From Earliella scabrosa (Eukaryota; Basidiomycota; Agaricomycetes; Polyporales; Polyporaceae), in contig JABYQQ010000005.1 in the NCBI GenBank assembly GCA_022605405.1, positions 248,001 to 312,000 on the forward strand: a stretch of 64,000 bases of DNA. The letters are read 5' to 3'. A model generated the notes under the pieces. That model was given only the letters and a program-made list of their open reading frames with translations. It made no database searches and was not told where the DNA came from. Of the stretch, positions 24,012 through 35,134 are shown one piece after another (position 1 is the stretch's first letter; each line of letters starts with the position of its first letter). The translations under genes and the position numbers were made by a program.

Positions 24012-25191
24012 TCGCGACAGGTCAAAACAGACACCGTTATCGTTCGCGAAGTCGTTGGCTTTTGTCCAGGAGCCGCAAAGGGACCGCGCGATGTACGTCC
24101 TCGATCTGCACATGAATAGATAGGTCGCCAGTAGGTTCATACGCCCACTGGGAAGTGCCCGCGCACTGCAGCAGTACCTCCGGCGATCGGTGGTGTTATG
24201 CGAATCACATTACTCTTCATTTCCACGGGCGCGATGACACCCTGTCCTACGGATCGTTCCCGAGGGCCAGGGCGACATCAAGTGGCGTATGTGGAAGGAA
24301 GGAACGCTTGTGGGGGGCTCCGCGCGGAATGGCGGAGAGCCGGACGAGACACCCATATGAATCACACACCGTTGTGGGGTGTATGTAGATGAGAATATCG
24401 CAAGGGACGTGAAGAGGGAAGTTCCTGCGTCGAAGCGACCCCCGGGTCCGTGCAGGCATTCGCCGCCTCTAGGACGAGCCGATGAACTCTGTGTCTCCGC
24501 ATCGACCTGCAATCGAGGAGGATCCGGCCTCCGTATGCCCCTTCCGGACTGTCGTTCTCTGCGCGGGTCGAAAACGAATTCATCCGGGTATGAGCAGGGG
24601 GCTGTGGTTGAATGTGTATGTGCCGAAATAGTGGAGGTGTCAGGCTCCGCGACTTGCTCGGAAGAGTGCATTTGCTGTTGGCGATTGGTTCGATATCGGT
24701 GTCGGTGTCTGTTGTCTGGCCGCGCAGGCGTCGGTAGACAGTTGACATGGGTCGCCGTGGCGAAATGACCCTGGGAGAGGCACAGACGAGCACGTCGCAG
24801 TTGGCCCGACTGCCGGGCTGAGATTTTGGAAGGCTACTATGAACACTGACTCATCGGTTAGCGATCACCACGGGGCTCCTCATGCCGTGGCCGCCGTCGC
24901 CGCTACACCCTCCTAAGTCGTTCTCCACCAACGTCGAGTCCTCTCGATGCTCTTCTTGTGCCGCAGTCTGTAGTATAGCATGAATTCGATGCTAACTCGC
25001 CGGACTACTTGGCAGAGGGCGTAGGGGATGACGCGGTCCGGGCCGCCGTGCCGAAGATGTCGAAGAACATCGGGTACGTCTTGAAGAAAGACTGACTATT
25101 TCACATACTGAAGCAGTACAGAGATATTCCTACACCGTTGCAGAACCCACAACTTCTCTTCAACAACACCAACATCGCGCTGGGACTGTAC
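24012..25191. other. Intergenic, no gene supported
   Basis: 1.2 kb between the MYND gene and the RNR small subunit. Nothing beyond short open frames. Confidence 0.45.
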
Positions 25192-26352
25192 TCAAATGTC
25201 GTCGGGAACGCGCGGTGCAAGGACACCGAGGTAGTCGCTGACGGGCCTCTCGAAGAAGTTCGTCTTGCGTTCGACCACAATCGTCTGCATGAACGCGAAC
25301 TGGGTTAGGGGCGTTAGCCATGGAACACAATCGGAAGAAAGGACAGCCACCGCACCGGGTTCGACGTGTTGTACAACGGAGAAAGACCGAGCTGCTTGAG
25401 CAAGAAATCCGCCACGTACTGGACGTATTCACGCATCATCCCCGAGTTCATTCCCAACAGGGCTTCGGGGACCGCAGCTGAGGCAGGATGAGCAAGTGAC
25501 GCGGACGTGGAGATGAGGCAGTCTCACCCTCGAAGAAGGCTTGTTCAAGCTCCACAGCCTCCGCGATCATGCCGTATATGGTCGCCGCTTCCACCGCGAT
25601 GCCGACGTGCTCGTACAGAAGGCACGCAAAGGAAACGTGTAGACCCTCGTCGCGAGCGATCATTGCGTTTGCTTGCACCAGACCCGGCATGAGGCCTCTC
25701 TGCCGGAACCAGAATATAGCGGCGAACGATGACGAGAAGAAGACTCCCTCCACGATCGCGAACGCAACGAGGCGAGTGGAAAAGGGTTTCTGAACATCGT
25801 CAATCCACCTCATGCACCAGTTCGCCTTAGCTCGCACCACCGGCATGTTCTGAAAGCCACGGAACAGCCGGTCTTGCTCTCCTTTGTCTTCGACGAGTTC
25901 TTGCACTGCCCGACTGTACACTTCGGCGTGTACGTTCTCTCTGTTTGCATATCAGCAACGGAGACCGCGCTCCCATGCGCCGTACTCACATCATCATCTG
26001 CACCCCATAGAAACATCTAGCCTCTGGCACTTGGACCTCGCTGCAGAACCTCTGGGCAAGGTTGTCCACTACGATGCCGTCCGATGCCGCGAAGAAGGCC
26101 AAGATCACCGAGAGGAATGCGCGCTCCTCTTCACGGAGGGCGTTCCTCCATTGCACGCGATCCCTCGTGAAATCGACCTCGCCAGGCGTCCAGATACACT
26201 GGTGGGCGTTCTTGTACGCCTCCCACAACTGCGAGCGGGGGTTAGCACTCGACGGGACATCGCATAATTGCTGAACGAACCTTCGGGTAGCGTATGGGAA
26301 ATAACACGAACCGCGTGGGGTCGGGTTGGAGGATCGGGTTTCCAAGACACAT
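25192..26352 (-). CDS. Ribonucleotide reductase small subunit (R2), short form
   Basis: Five-exon model, 317 aa: 26281-26352, 25990-26228, 25528-25940, 25356-25477, 25192-25299; introns 49-56 nt, all joins in frame. R2 houses the diiron-tyrosyl radical cofactor that R1 needs. The whole set is visible: Asp74 (FFAASDG), Glu105 and His108 (ENVHAEVY), radical Tyr112 in the same motif, Glu168 (AIVEGVFFS), Glu202 and His205 (RDEGLH). PEARCFYG and KTNFFERPV are also kept. Odd points: the protein starts almost at the catalytic domain (MCLGNPILQPDPTRF), lacking the usual N-terminal arm, and ends GVLAPRVPDDI without the hydrophobic-acidic tail (ending in Phe) that docks R2 onto R1. Likely partner is RNR copy 1 at 9416 or the host R1. 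A weak TATA-like element lies about 78 bp upstream. Confidence 0.88.
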
Positions 26353-27158
26353 CGATGCGATAGGACAACGTGAAGACAGACAGGGACAGGTGGCCGTCGG
26401 AGCAAATAGGTGCACCACGAAGGCAAGATATACACTGGTGTTCCAGCGTTTCGTCTCAGTCGGGATCATCCGGGAGCAGGACCGGTTCGTGTCATCTTAA
26501 CCCCGCAGAGGGTCACATCCCACGCGAGCGCTGCTAACGAAGGTCGTGCAGTCCTGTTGGACTGTTCTGTATTCATCGGCGGCCTTCTCTACCTCCGTGG
26601 GCTGCGCGTCAGCCAGGAATAGCATGTGGGAAGGTGCCATTCAGCGCAGGTCCTTCTCTCCTTCGCGGACCCGGGATCCGCACACTTACGGACGACTTGC
26701 TACCGGCCATGTCCAATAGAAGCACAGTTCGGAGTTCGCCGCTGTCTTCTCGTGAGACGCTATGGAGTGTGAAGTGAAGGGGGCGGCGTGGCGTCCATCG
26801 ATCCACTCACTCTCTCTATCATGGCGCAAACCTCAGTAGCCAGTCTGCAAGCTTTCGCCGTCGAACTCGACGCCGTTCGCGTGCAGAATCTGCACGTGCA
26901 AGTCGAACGAGGTGATTGCATCTTCAGCTCCCCGTCCCGACCGACATGCGATATTGGTACTGATCAGGGGACGGACAGTGGAGCGAAGCGATCCCCACTT
27001 GCCCGAGCGTACGTTGGGTGATGATGACAGCGCGTCGTTGCGTCGGGATGGTAGGTGCATTGTAACGGATCGCTCGACTTGCATGTAAGCCTAACTGCAT
27101 GATTCTAGAGACTTGGTCCTACCTGGTGCAGCGAGACGACAATCCCGACGGTTGCAGG
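26353..27158. other. Intergenic between R2 and Helitron frame
   Basis: No gene supported. The left end of the Helitron should lie here if the R2 gene is outside the element, but I could not identify a 5' TC terminus with confidence. Confidence 0.4.
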
Positions 27159-30100
27159 ATGAGTGAGTGTCAGTCATCGCAGAAGGAGATGGGTCGTAAA
27201 TGTGATCCTTATAGGTCGGGTCCTCTTTCATGAAGGGGACCGCTTGACGCTGGAGATGTGTCGAGACGGCGAGCTCGAGCTCGACCGCACACACGTTTTC
27301 AAATGCGCCACCACTCCTGCCGAAACACCATCCGCTACTATGTTGACTGCTGAATGCGACGATGTGATTGTGAATGTGTCTGTTATGTCGATGTTTGGTC
27401 TATATCGCTTTTGGAAAGCCGGGGACCTGCGACAAATCGCGCGGATCCATGGGATCCGTCTGGTCGCGCGAGATACGAAAATCAGCATTCAGGAGAAGCT
27501 GCTAAGTCACATGTGTCTTGAAGACTGTCCAGTAACGTTGCTGATGTTTACTACTCTTCGTGTCCCGAGGACTGACTCGCAGATCGAACGCGCAGTGCTC
27601 GAGCACGAGCAGGCACTACACGTGAACGATCCTTCACGTTCCTTCCTGCAGGAAGCTGATCAGAGCCTGCGAGAAGCTATTATTCGGGAATGGCAGGAAT
27701 GTATGTCCACTGCTAACCTCCGGCAGGTTGTCTGCGCGCCGTGCGCGCGGTGTGTCGACGAAGAGACCGTGCGCGTGGTGCATCCATCGGAGGTGGACCT
27801 ACGGTTACTCCGGAACGACGATCTCCCTCCTCGGGTGCGTCCCAGAACGTATGATTTCGATCTGTATGATCGCGCGCTGCTGTGTCCGCAGGGCATGACT
27901 CAGACTGCGGAGCTAGGCCCCATTCGCGTTTGCAGTGAATGCTACAAAGACCTAGCGGAGAAGAGACGCACGCCCAAGTTCAGCCTGGCGAACTGGTTAT
28001 ATTACGGACACGACGCCCTGCCACATGACGTCCGGGAGGCGTTTAGCAAGAGCACTCAGTTCGACAGGCTGCTTGTGGCGCGCGCGAGAGGCAGCCGCAT
28101 ATCATATCGATTCACCGAACTGAAGCAGAAGCGGGCCGACCTAGATGCTGACGATGTAGCAGCGTACGATCGCGCTAGTGCCCAGCGATTCGTGAAGGGA
28201 AACGTGATTGTGATGCCGCAGAACTCTACACACTTAAACAGCGTTCTACCGCCGTGTCCATCCGTCATCCGGGACACCGTGTGCGCGGTGTTTGTGGGGG
28301 CTAACAGGCCCAGCAAAGAGACCATTCGGAAACTCAGCCCTGTTCTTGCTCGGAAATCCACAGTCAAAACTATCATAGAGTTCCTGGTCGAGCAAAACCC
28401 ACACTACGCCTGCGACACTGAGTTCCACGGGTTCAGTGAGCGCAACCTGAATTTGTTGTTTGACAATGAGACAGGGAATAGTGATGAAGGTCTACCGTGC
28501 GCCATGAGCATTGGTTTTTTGGAAGACAACGAAGCTATACGGGGGGTTGTGGGGGACTACACGGGTCGGAATGAGGAGGTGGACGAGCCTCCACCGGGAG
28601 CAGACATTCTCATGGAAAACGTGGGTTATACGTGCGGTGATAACTCACCTGTGTCGTATGAAGACATGAAGATGAAGGCCATCAATCACTGCCTGAACCA
28701 TGGACGGTTCATTCAGTCGCAATCTGGAGATCGGTTCATACCTGATTTTGAGAATCCCAGTCTCCTTACGTGGCTTTTCCCTCATCTCGACCCTTGGGGA
28801 ATTGGCGGTTTCCATCATCCGCATCGTCAGGTGCCGTTGTCGATGGAGGAGCAGTTGAAGTACATGCTCTCCATATATAACAGTCCCTTCGAACGCGATG
28901 CGGACTTTGCTTTCGTGTACTTCAACATTCTGCAGAAGAAGCGAGTTTGTGAATCTGTGCGTTTTAAGGTGAAAGCATCTCAACAGCGAGCTATTGTGCA
29001 GGATCTGCTCTCTGTTGACAAGGCGCTTTTGCAGCGCATGATCGAAACCTTCAAGAACGATCCTAACTACGTTGTGCAAACTGTTGAAGAGCGCAATCTG
29101 TTGAGTCTGATCAATAGGCTCGGAACTGTGCTGCACGATTTGCCTGGCACCTCAGGCTACAAAATTAAGCTGAGAAACGAAATTCGAGCTCTTGTTAACC
29201 ACAAAGGGACTCCAGCGTTTTTCGTCACTCTGAATCCTTCAGACGTGCACAATCCCATTGTACGCGTTCTATGCGGGCATAACATCTCTCTGGAAGATGC
29301 TGAGATGGGAGAACCACTTGGGGAATGGGAGCGAAAGTTGCTTGTGGCTAATCGCCCAGCTGCTTGTGCACGGTTCTTCCATCTCATGATCTCGGGATTC
29401 ATCAATACTATCCTGCGTTATGGAAAAGCTGGCCGGGGGTTATTTGGTCCGTGCTCCGCATATTATGGCACAGTGGAGGCGCAAGCTCGAGGCACCTTGC
29501 ATTGTCATATGTTAATATGGATATCTGGCCATCCGTCTCCCCAGGAAATGCGAGACATGATGATCGACGACGATCAATATCAGCGGGACATGTTTATTTG
29601 GCTGGAGAGTCTAATCAGAACTGAGCTTATGGGTACTGAAGACGTCGTGTCTGAGCCGGACGGAGCAGCACTGCGCCGTCCCCGGTTCTCGGAAGCCGAC
29701 GGGTACGTACATCCTGGAACTCGTCCGGCTCCACGGATTGCAGACATTCCTCCCACGGCTTTTCAGGCCCAGTATTCCGCGTTCGTCAATGAACTTGTCG
29801 AGCAGTATAACTGGCATGAACACACAGAGACGTGCTGGAAGTACTTGCGACGAGGACAGGATAGAAGTGATGCCAACTGCCGTATGCGGATCGACGGTTC
29901 CGTGCGTCCAGAAACCGTGCTGGACGATGAGACCGGATCAATCTTGCTTCGGCGACTGCATCCTCGAATTGCAAACTACAACGATCTTGTGATTTTCCTG
30001 TTCAAGTCCAACATGGATATCAAACACATCGGCTCTGGGGAGGGGGCCAAGGCTCTGATATACTACGTCACAGATTATATCACGAAGAGTTCCCTCCCAA

Positions 30101-33100
30101 CGCATCTTGGTCTGGCGGCGCTATTGTACGCCATCAGGCGGGCGGATGTACGATATCAGAATATCCAGGAGTGGGGGACACAACAGGACTCGGGGGCGTT
30201 GACGATGGTCATCAACAGCATGCTTTCGAGGCAAGAAATCTCCCACCAACAAGTTATGAGTTATTTGGTGGGGGGAGGAGACCACTATGCTAGTCACCGC
30301 TTCCGCCTGCTTTACTTCGGAGCTTTCTTGCGATTGATTGAACGTCGTTGGGCTCGGGTTGCGGAGCGGACGCCAGAACGCGGCGAAAGCACGGCGGACG
30401 ACAACATGATTGTGGATGAAGAGACGGAATCCGCGCCGTTCGAAGGCCACACCGAACATGGAGAAGCAGAGAGAATCAGATTGTCGGTGGATCCCTATGA
30501 CGACGAAACCCGGCACCCGGTCCAGTTCGCTGCCCCCGACCCAACGCGCAGTGAAGGGGACGCCGTTGCATACCAGGATACCGATATGAATACAACTGAG
30601 GATGGGCGGGACAGATTGGTTGTCGGGGACGACAATGACGAGATGGTTACACTGACTCTCGGCGCTGGCTCAATTTCGGCGGCAAGTCAAATACAGGATT
30701 ACACTCTCCGCCCGGAATCGGAACCTTTTGAGTCCATGAGCCTATACGACTATGTTGGATTAACGGAGAAACTCACGCTGTCTACGGAGGAGAGCCGGCT
30801 CAACTCCCGGCTCAACTCAACGGAAAGAGCAGGCGGGCGCCCACCGCAGGAACGGGGACGCTTCGCCGTCGGCCATTCTCAACGGGCAACTCACGTCGTA
30901 CGGAAGAGGATTGTGTGGGCGGTCCCTGTAACCCTGGGCGATCGTATTCCCAGACATGACAGAGGAGAGGAAGAACGGGAAGACTGGGCGAAATGCATCC
31001 TGATCCTTTTCCGGGCTTGGCGACAGCCGAGTGATTTGAAGACGGAGACGGAGACATGGCTGCAGGCGTATGAACGGCAAGCCGCCAGTTTTTCGTCACT
31101 ACATCAAAGCGTCATCGGCAACATGAACGTGTTGTGCGAATGTAGAGACGCGCGTGACAAAGTGAACCGAGCGAGGAGGCGTCTCAACGAAGACGATGGT
31201 GATCGGGCAGAGTCCGACAGTGATGATGATGACGGTCAGCGCAATATATCACCACAACCCAATGACAACATTGCGGATGGTGAACTGGGGGCGCACCTGC
31301 TACCGGAGAATGAAGAACGAGAGCTGCTGCACACCCTGGATTCGTTGATCACCTTGCCGTCCCGCGTCGCGCTGGACGGTTGCTTCGCAACGCAGGATTG
31401 CCTGAACATGGCGGAATCATTCGGCAGCGCTTCCGCGATCGTTGCTGAAGACCGGGGAGTATTAGATCGTGAGCGTGCCGCCATGAAAGTGCTGAAACGA
31501 AAGAGGACGAACGGAGCTGCGGAGGAGTCCACAAGGCGAGTACGGCGACGGACTGATCGACTTCCGGTAGTAGACGTGAGCAGTCTACCACAAGTTCCAC
31601 AGGCTTCGTCTTCCAATGCGGAATCCTCCTCGGCGCTGGATTCCCTGCCAGACGTCGCGCAGGAGATTGTGGATGAATTCGGATTGGCGAGCAACGAGGA
31701 ACAAAGGAGAGCGTTCGAAATTGTCGCGCGTCATGTATGCTATGGTGGCCGGCAGCTGTTGATGTATGTGGGTGGGGTGGGCGGCACAGGAAAATCGCAC
31801 GTAGTGAATGCCATCCTTGCGTTGTTTCGACGCCTCCAACGAGGGACGGAAATCAAGGTGGCAGCTCCGACCGGGGCGGCGGCGTTGCTGATAGGCGGCT
31901 TTACGATTCATTCGCTTCTGCTCCTCCCACATCGACAGGGTGTCGATCTGCAGGACCTGAGCAGGCAGTGGAGGGGAGTGAGGTATCTCATTATAGATGA
32001 AGTGTCGATGATTGGCGCGACGTTGTTGCAAGACATTTCGGCAAGGCTGCAACATGCTCGAGGATCGGCGGACACCGCCGAAGATTTGCCATTTGGAGGC
32101 ATGCACGTGATTTTCACGGGCGACTTCGGCCAACTCAAACCAGTACGGGAGTGTGCTCTGTACGCCCATGACCTTGTCCAACACCCACGTCTCGACGACG
32201 CTATGCGTGTAGAAGGAGTGAGAGGTCTCAAGGGTGCGTATCTCTGGCGGCTTGTCCGCACCGTAGTTCTGCTCCGGAAGAACCAACGCCAACGCGGTGA
32301 CCGGGCATATGCAGAGTTACTCGCTCGGGTTCGGACAGGCGACAGCGAACACGCGCACCGTTTGGGCCATTCCGACGACTTTTCGACATTGCAGACTCGT
32401 CTCCTGACTAGCGGTACTCACTCGGTCACCCATGCACCATCGTCCGCCTTCGATGATGTGCCGGTTATTGTTGGACGAACTCGGGTGCGTGACTTGTTGA
32501 ATCAGCGTATTTTGGCTCACCACGCCCATCACCTAGGGGCCACTGTGCACCGGTATTATGCAAGAGATCGGATGAACGGCGCGCCAGCAGGAGGCAGAGA
32601 TCGCCAATTGCTGTGGAGATTGTTATCATCACAAAGTGAGCGCGCTCCTGGGTATCTTCCCTTGTTTCCCGGAATGAAGGTGATGGTTCAGGAGAACGTG
32701 GCATTCACGAACAAGGTCGTGAATGGTGCAGTGGGGACGGTTCGCAATATCCGGTACGAGGAGGAAGATGGTTGCCGATTTCCGATCGTAGTATACGTGG
32801 AAATTCCGGGCGCGGGGCGTGTGTGTCCCACCGTCGACGACGACGTGGTGCCTATCTTCCCCGTGCAGTATTCGTTCCGATGGACGCGAGTGCCGAAGAC
32901 TGCAACACGTCCCGCACAAAAGGTGCGCATATCGCGCACTCAGCTCCCTCTACTACCTGCTTATTGTTACACAGATTATAAATCTCAGGGCAGGTCTCTA
33001 GCCAAAGCTGTCGTCGATCCTGCTACAGCTCAGAGCTTGCAAGGATTGTACGTGATGCTCTCTCGTGTTCGAAACTTGGACGGGCTCGCGATCCTGCGTC

Positions 33101-33237
33101 CTTTCCCGCGGCAGAAGATTTACCAGCGCCTGCCGCAAGAGCTGCGGGAAGAACTAGGCCGATTGGAGAGACTGGATCACGAGACGACGTTGAGGTACAA
33201 TGGGGATCCGGACCACTTCCACTCTTCGTCCTATTGA
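27159..33237 (+). mobile_element. Helitron (rolling-circle transposon), coding core
   Basis: The autonomous RepHel gene identifies a Helitron. Only the coding core is delimited here; both termini (5' TC, 3' hairpin plus CTRR) are unresolved, so the element may extend further and may include neighbouring genes. Confidence 0.7.
27163..33237 (+). CDS. Helitron Rep-helicase (RepHel)
   Basis: Uninterrupted 2024-codon frame for the rolling-circle transposase of a Helitron. The frame opens with GTG; the first in-frame ATG is 27256, so either the start is there or a short exon precedes. Domains in order: a SAP-like DNA-binding helix pair (about 75-115, LRQIARIHGIRL); Cys-rich zinc-finger-like knots (CAPCARC, CSECYKD, about 190-265); Helitron-like N-domain; HUH endonuclease with FFVTLNPSD (about 685), metal site GTLHCHMLIW (His780, His782) and the tyrosine motif YYVTDYITK (Tyr967/968, Tyr972); an acidic linker; then a PIF1-type helicase with Walker A GGVGGTGKS (Lys1544), Walker B IIDEVSMIG (about 1612), GDFGQLKP and the C-terminal SQGRSL and VMLSRVRNLDG. 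All catalytic motifs look intact and there is no stop or frameshift, so the copy is potentially autonomous and young. Confidence 0.9.
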   Translation: MSVSHRRRRWVVNVILIGRVLFHEGDRLTLEMCRDGELELDRTHVFKCATTPAETPSATMLTAECDDVIVNVSVMSMFGLYRFWKAGDLRQIARIHGIRLVARDTKISIQEKLLSHMCLEDCPVTLLMFTTLRVPRTDSQIERAVLEHEQALHVNDPSRSFLQEADQSLREAIIREWQECMSTANLRQVVCAPCARCVDEETVRVVHPSEVDLRLLRNDDLPPRVRPRTYDFDLYDRALLCPQGMTQTAELGPIRVCSECYKDLAEKRRTPKFSLANWLYYGHDALPHDVREAFSKSTQFDRLLVARARGSRISYRFTELKQKRADLDADDVAAYDRASAQRFVKGNVIVMPQNSTHLNSVLPPCPSVIRDTVCAVFVGANRPSKETIRKLSPVLARKSTVKTIIEFLVEQNPHYACDTEFHGFSERNLNLLFDNETGNSDEGLPCAMSIGFLEDNEAIRGVVGDYTGRNEEVDEPPPGADILMENVGYTCGDNSPVSYEDMKMKAINHCLNHGRFIQSQSGDRFIPDFENPSLLTWLFPHLDPWGIGGFHHPHRQVPLSMEEQLKYMLSIYNSPFERDADFAFVYFNILQKKRVCESVRFKVKASQQRAIVQDLLSVDKALLQRMIETFKNDPNYVVQTVEERNLLSLINRLGTVLHDLPGTSGYKIKLRNEIRALVNHKGTPAFFVTLNPSDVHNPIVRVLCGHNISLEDAEMGEPLGEWERKLLVANRPAACARFFHLMISGFINTILRYGKAGRGLFGPCSAYYGTVEAQARGTLHCHMLIWISGHPSPQEMRDMMIDDDQYQRDMFIWLESLIRTELMGTEDVVSEPDGAALRRPRFSEADGYVHPGTRPAPRIADIPPTAFQAQYSAFVNELVEQYNWHEHTETCWKYLRRGQDRSDANCRMRIDGSVRPETVLDDETGSILLRRLHPRIANYNDLVIFLFKSNMDIKHIGSGEGAKALIYYVTDYITKSSLPTHLGLAALLYAIRRADVRYQNIQEWGTQQDSGALTMVINSMLSRQEISHQQVMSYLVGGGDHYASHRFRLLYFGAFLRLIERRWARVAERTPERGESTADDNMIVDEETESAPFEGHTEHGEAERIRLSVDPYDDETRHPVQFAAPDPTRSEGDAVAYQDTDMNTTEDGRDRLVVGDDNDEMVTLTLGAGSISAASQIQDYTLRPESEPFESMSLYDYVGLTEKLTLSTEESRLNSRLNSTERAGGRPPQERGRFAVGHSQRATHVVRKRIVWAVPVTLGDRIPRHDRGEEEREDWAKCILILFRAWRQPSDLKTETETWLQAYERQAASFSSLHQSVIGNMNVLCECRDARDKVNRARRRLNEDDGDRAESDSDDDDGQRNISPQPNDNIADGELGAHLLPENEERELLHTLDSLITLPSRVALDGCFATQDCLNMAESFGSASAIVAEDRGVLDRERAAMKVLKRKRTNGAAEESTRRVRRRTDRLPVVDVSSLPQVPQASSSNAESSSALDSLPDVAQEIVDEFGLASNEEQRRAFEIVARHVCYGGRQLLMYVGGVGGTGKSHVVNAILALFRRLQRGTEIKVAAPTGAAALLIGGFTIHSLLLLPHRQGVDLQDLSRQWRGVRYLIIDEVSMIGATLLQDISARLQHARGSADTAEDLPFGGMHVIFTGDFGQLKPVRECALYAHDLVQHPRLDDAMRVEGVRGLKGAYLWRLVRTVVLLRKNQRQRGDRAYAELLARVRTGDSEHAHRLGHSDDFSTLQTRLLTSGTHSVTHAPSSAFDDVPVIVGRTRVRDLLNQRILAHHAHHLGATVHRYYARDRMNGAPAGGRDRQLLWRLLSSQSERAPGYLPLFPGMKVMVQENVAFTNKVVNGAVGTVRNIRYEEEDGCRFPIVVYVEIPGAGRVCPTVDDDVVPIFPVQYSFRWTRVPKTATRPAQKVRISRTQLPLLPAYCYTDYKSQGRSLAKAVVDPATAQSLQGLYVMLSRVRNLDGLAILRPFPRQKIYQRLPQELREELGRLERLDHETTLRYNGDPDHFHSSSY

Positions 33238-33488
33238 CATCTGTTCGCCCTCCCCACAGGGGTTCTCCCCGAAACACACCGCCAGCGTTCTGTACGCCTA
33301 AGACCGCCTGACATCCGATCGGACTCCGTCGTATAGACCCCATTCTCCCACACGCTCCCCTGGGAGTCCGTAGGGGAGGTAGAGTCCGGAGCATCCCCAC
33401 ATTTACGTGCCCTACACCTTCTGTACATATAATGCAGCGCATGTAGATTGCTCCCCAACCAGCAGCGCTCCGCGGCGCCTTCCCCAAC
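33238..33488. other. Spacer with short hairpin and TATA box
   Basis: A 6-bp stem (ctcccc...ggggag, 33355-33378, 12-nt loop) lies 118 bp after the RepHel stop but is not followed by CTRR, so I do not call it the Helitron end. A TATAAT at 33428-33433 serves the next gene. Confidence 0.35.
33428..33433 (+). promoter_or_regulatory. TATA box of family copy C
   Basis: TATAAT, 56-61 bp upstream of the ATG at 33489, supporting the upstream first exon. Confidence 0.5.
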
Positions 33489-34841
33489 ATGAGAAACCCC
33501 CTCAAGAGGCGTAAGATCCGCATCGTCGTGGAGGCCGCTCGAGCTCAACAGCGTCGGCCTTCGTCAAGTTCGCCTCCATCAACGGTTAGTATCGGCTAGC
33601 ACGGGTCACAGCTCATCTCTGACGAATGCTGTTCAGGTTGGCGGGATGTCGTCGATTGCAACTTCGGCAGACCCCGTCCCTCCTCCGCCGTCCACATCCC
33701 GGCGCATCACTGCTAGGTGTGTAGCGGCCCCGTCACCCATCGCCCGTGTACTCACGCACTACGCCACCGAAGTATCCCATCTGAAATCAACGCCATGATA
33801 GCGGACGACATGGATCTTCCGTCGCTGCTAGCGTGGCGAGCGTGCTGCCGCGCTCTCTACAGAGAGGCAACTGCCAGCCTACGACGCACCCTCACCCGTG
33901 TCCTACGCCGCTTTCTTCAACATCCCGACGCCCTGCTGCAAAAGCTAACGGAGTTTCGCGGCATAATCGGAGGGACGTCAGCCTTAGCGTTCCTCATGCG
34001 CGACCTCTCCGTGTCCTCCGACGTCCTTCAGATCTACGTCCCCGCTGCGTTCTACCGCCCGATGCTTGACGGCCTGGCGTCGTGCATGCAAGTCGCGTCC
34101 GAGGTCCACGATTTCGAAGAAGTGATGGTACCACGTTATATGAAAACGGAGCGCGACATCTCCGCCAAGGCAATCCTTCGTCTCAAGAATGGACTGCGCA
34201 TCGTCCTGTACGGGGCGTTGAGAAACACTGCCTGCGCGCCCATCGCGCGATCCCCTCTCTCCGCCTTCACCAGTTTTGTTACGGACCACACGTTCGGTTG
34301 CGGATACCCCATCCTCACGCTCCACCGCCGCGCTCTCTTCTCCGATCTTCGCCTCATGCGCATGGACGCGGAGGATCACGAGCTATTCGCAGCACTATGC
34401 CGCGCCGGATTCTCCATTGCCGTGACACCGACTGCATGGAAAGAATTCCGACCGTCCTCCACCGCAACGACGCCCACCCGCCCCAATTCGCACTTCTGCT
34501 CCGCTCGGTGGTATGTCTGTCCTATGCAAGGTCGGTTTTTCGGTGATGGCGGCTCTTTGGTGGGGCTGCTGGATCCTCTGGGCCAGCCAGGTTCGCTCGT
34601 CCAGGCCTCCGGCATACCTCCCTTCGGGCCGATGGTCGCATGGCGCCTGTCAACTTCGTTCGAGTGCGCGGAGTTCTGCGACGTACGGGATCCCGTGTTG
34701 CACGAATGGCTAGTGTCAAGCGCCTTCGTGTTTGTCCGCAATCGGTTCTCGGAGAAGATCCCTGTCGCCGCCGCGCCTGCCAGGGGCCGCGCAGCCAAGA
34801 GGTCAGGACCGGCAAACAGATCCCGCGCGCGCTCACTCTAG
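33489..34841 (+). CDS. F-box-like/nucleotidyltransferase-like family, copy C (IGG type)
   Basis: Three-exon gene, 414 aa: 33489-33584, 33637-33716, 33773-34841 (introns 52 and 56 nt). The first exons give a basic, Ser/Pro-rich leader (MRNPLKRRKIRIVV, a possible nuclear signal). Then the F-box-like helices (IPSEINAMIADDMDLPSLLA then WRACCRALY), IIGGTSALAFLM (Gly125-Gly126), SSDVLQIYV in which the second Asp of the putative nucleotidyltransferase DxD is Gln145, SAFTSFVTDHTFGCGYP, LTLHRRALFSD, CPMQGRFFGDGGSL and PPFGPMVAWRL. The active site looks lost although the fold motifs are kept, so a binding or adaptor role is more likely than catalysis. It sits directly after the Helitron helicase, same strand, only 251 bp away, and could be cargo or simply a neighbour. 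Confidence 0.78.
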
Positions 34842-35099
34842 GTGCGTCCTCCGCTACATGTTCCGCACGACAGGATGCTGACGTTCGTACCCCGATTGGA
34901 TGAACAGGTCTCTCTCCGCGTTCGTAGGCGGAACGGCCCGGTGCAGGCACCGGATCCGAGGTACTAAGTTGGATTACATGCTTTGCGATGGGAATGAACA
35001 ATGGCTGCTGGGAGAGTATCTGTACTGAGGCACGGGCACCGGGCACCTGGTGGTCCAGAAAATGCGGCATCTTGAACCCCGATGTCACGTACATCGGGG

Positions 35100-35105
35100 T
35101 ATAAT
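35100..35105 (+). promoter_or_regulatory. TATA box of MYND copy b
   Basis: TATAAT, 30-35 bp before the ATG at 35135; implies a very short leader. Confidence 0.5.
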
Positions 35106-35134
35106 AGACATGATGGTGCATGCAACACGCCGAA

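Noticed and set aside
33355..33378. Helitron 3' terminal hairpin
   Set aside because: The 6-bp stem has a long loop and is not followed by CTRR, so it does not meet the terminus pattern.
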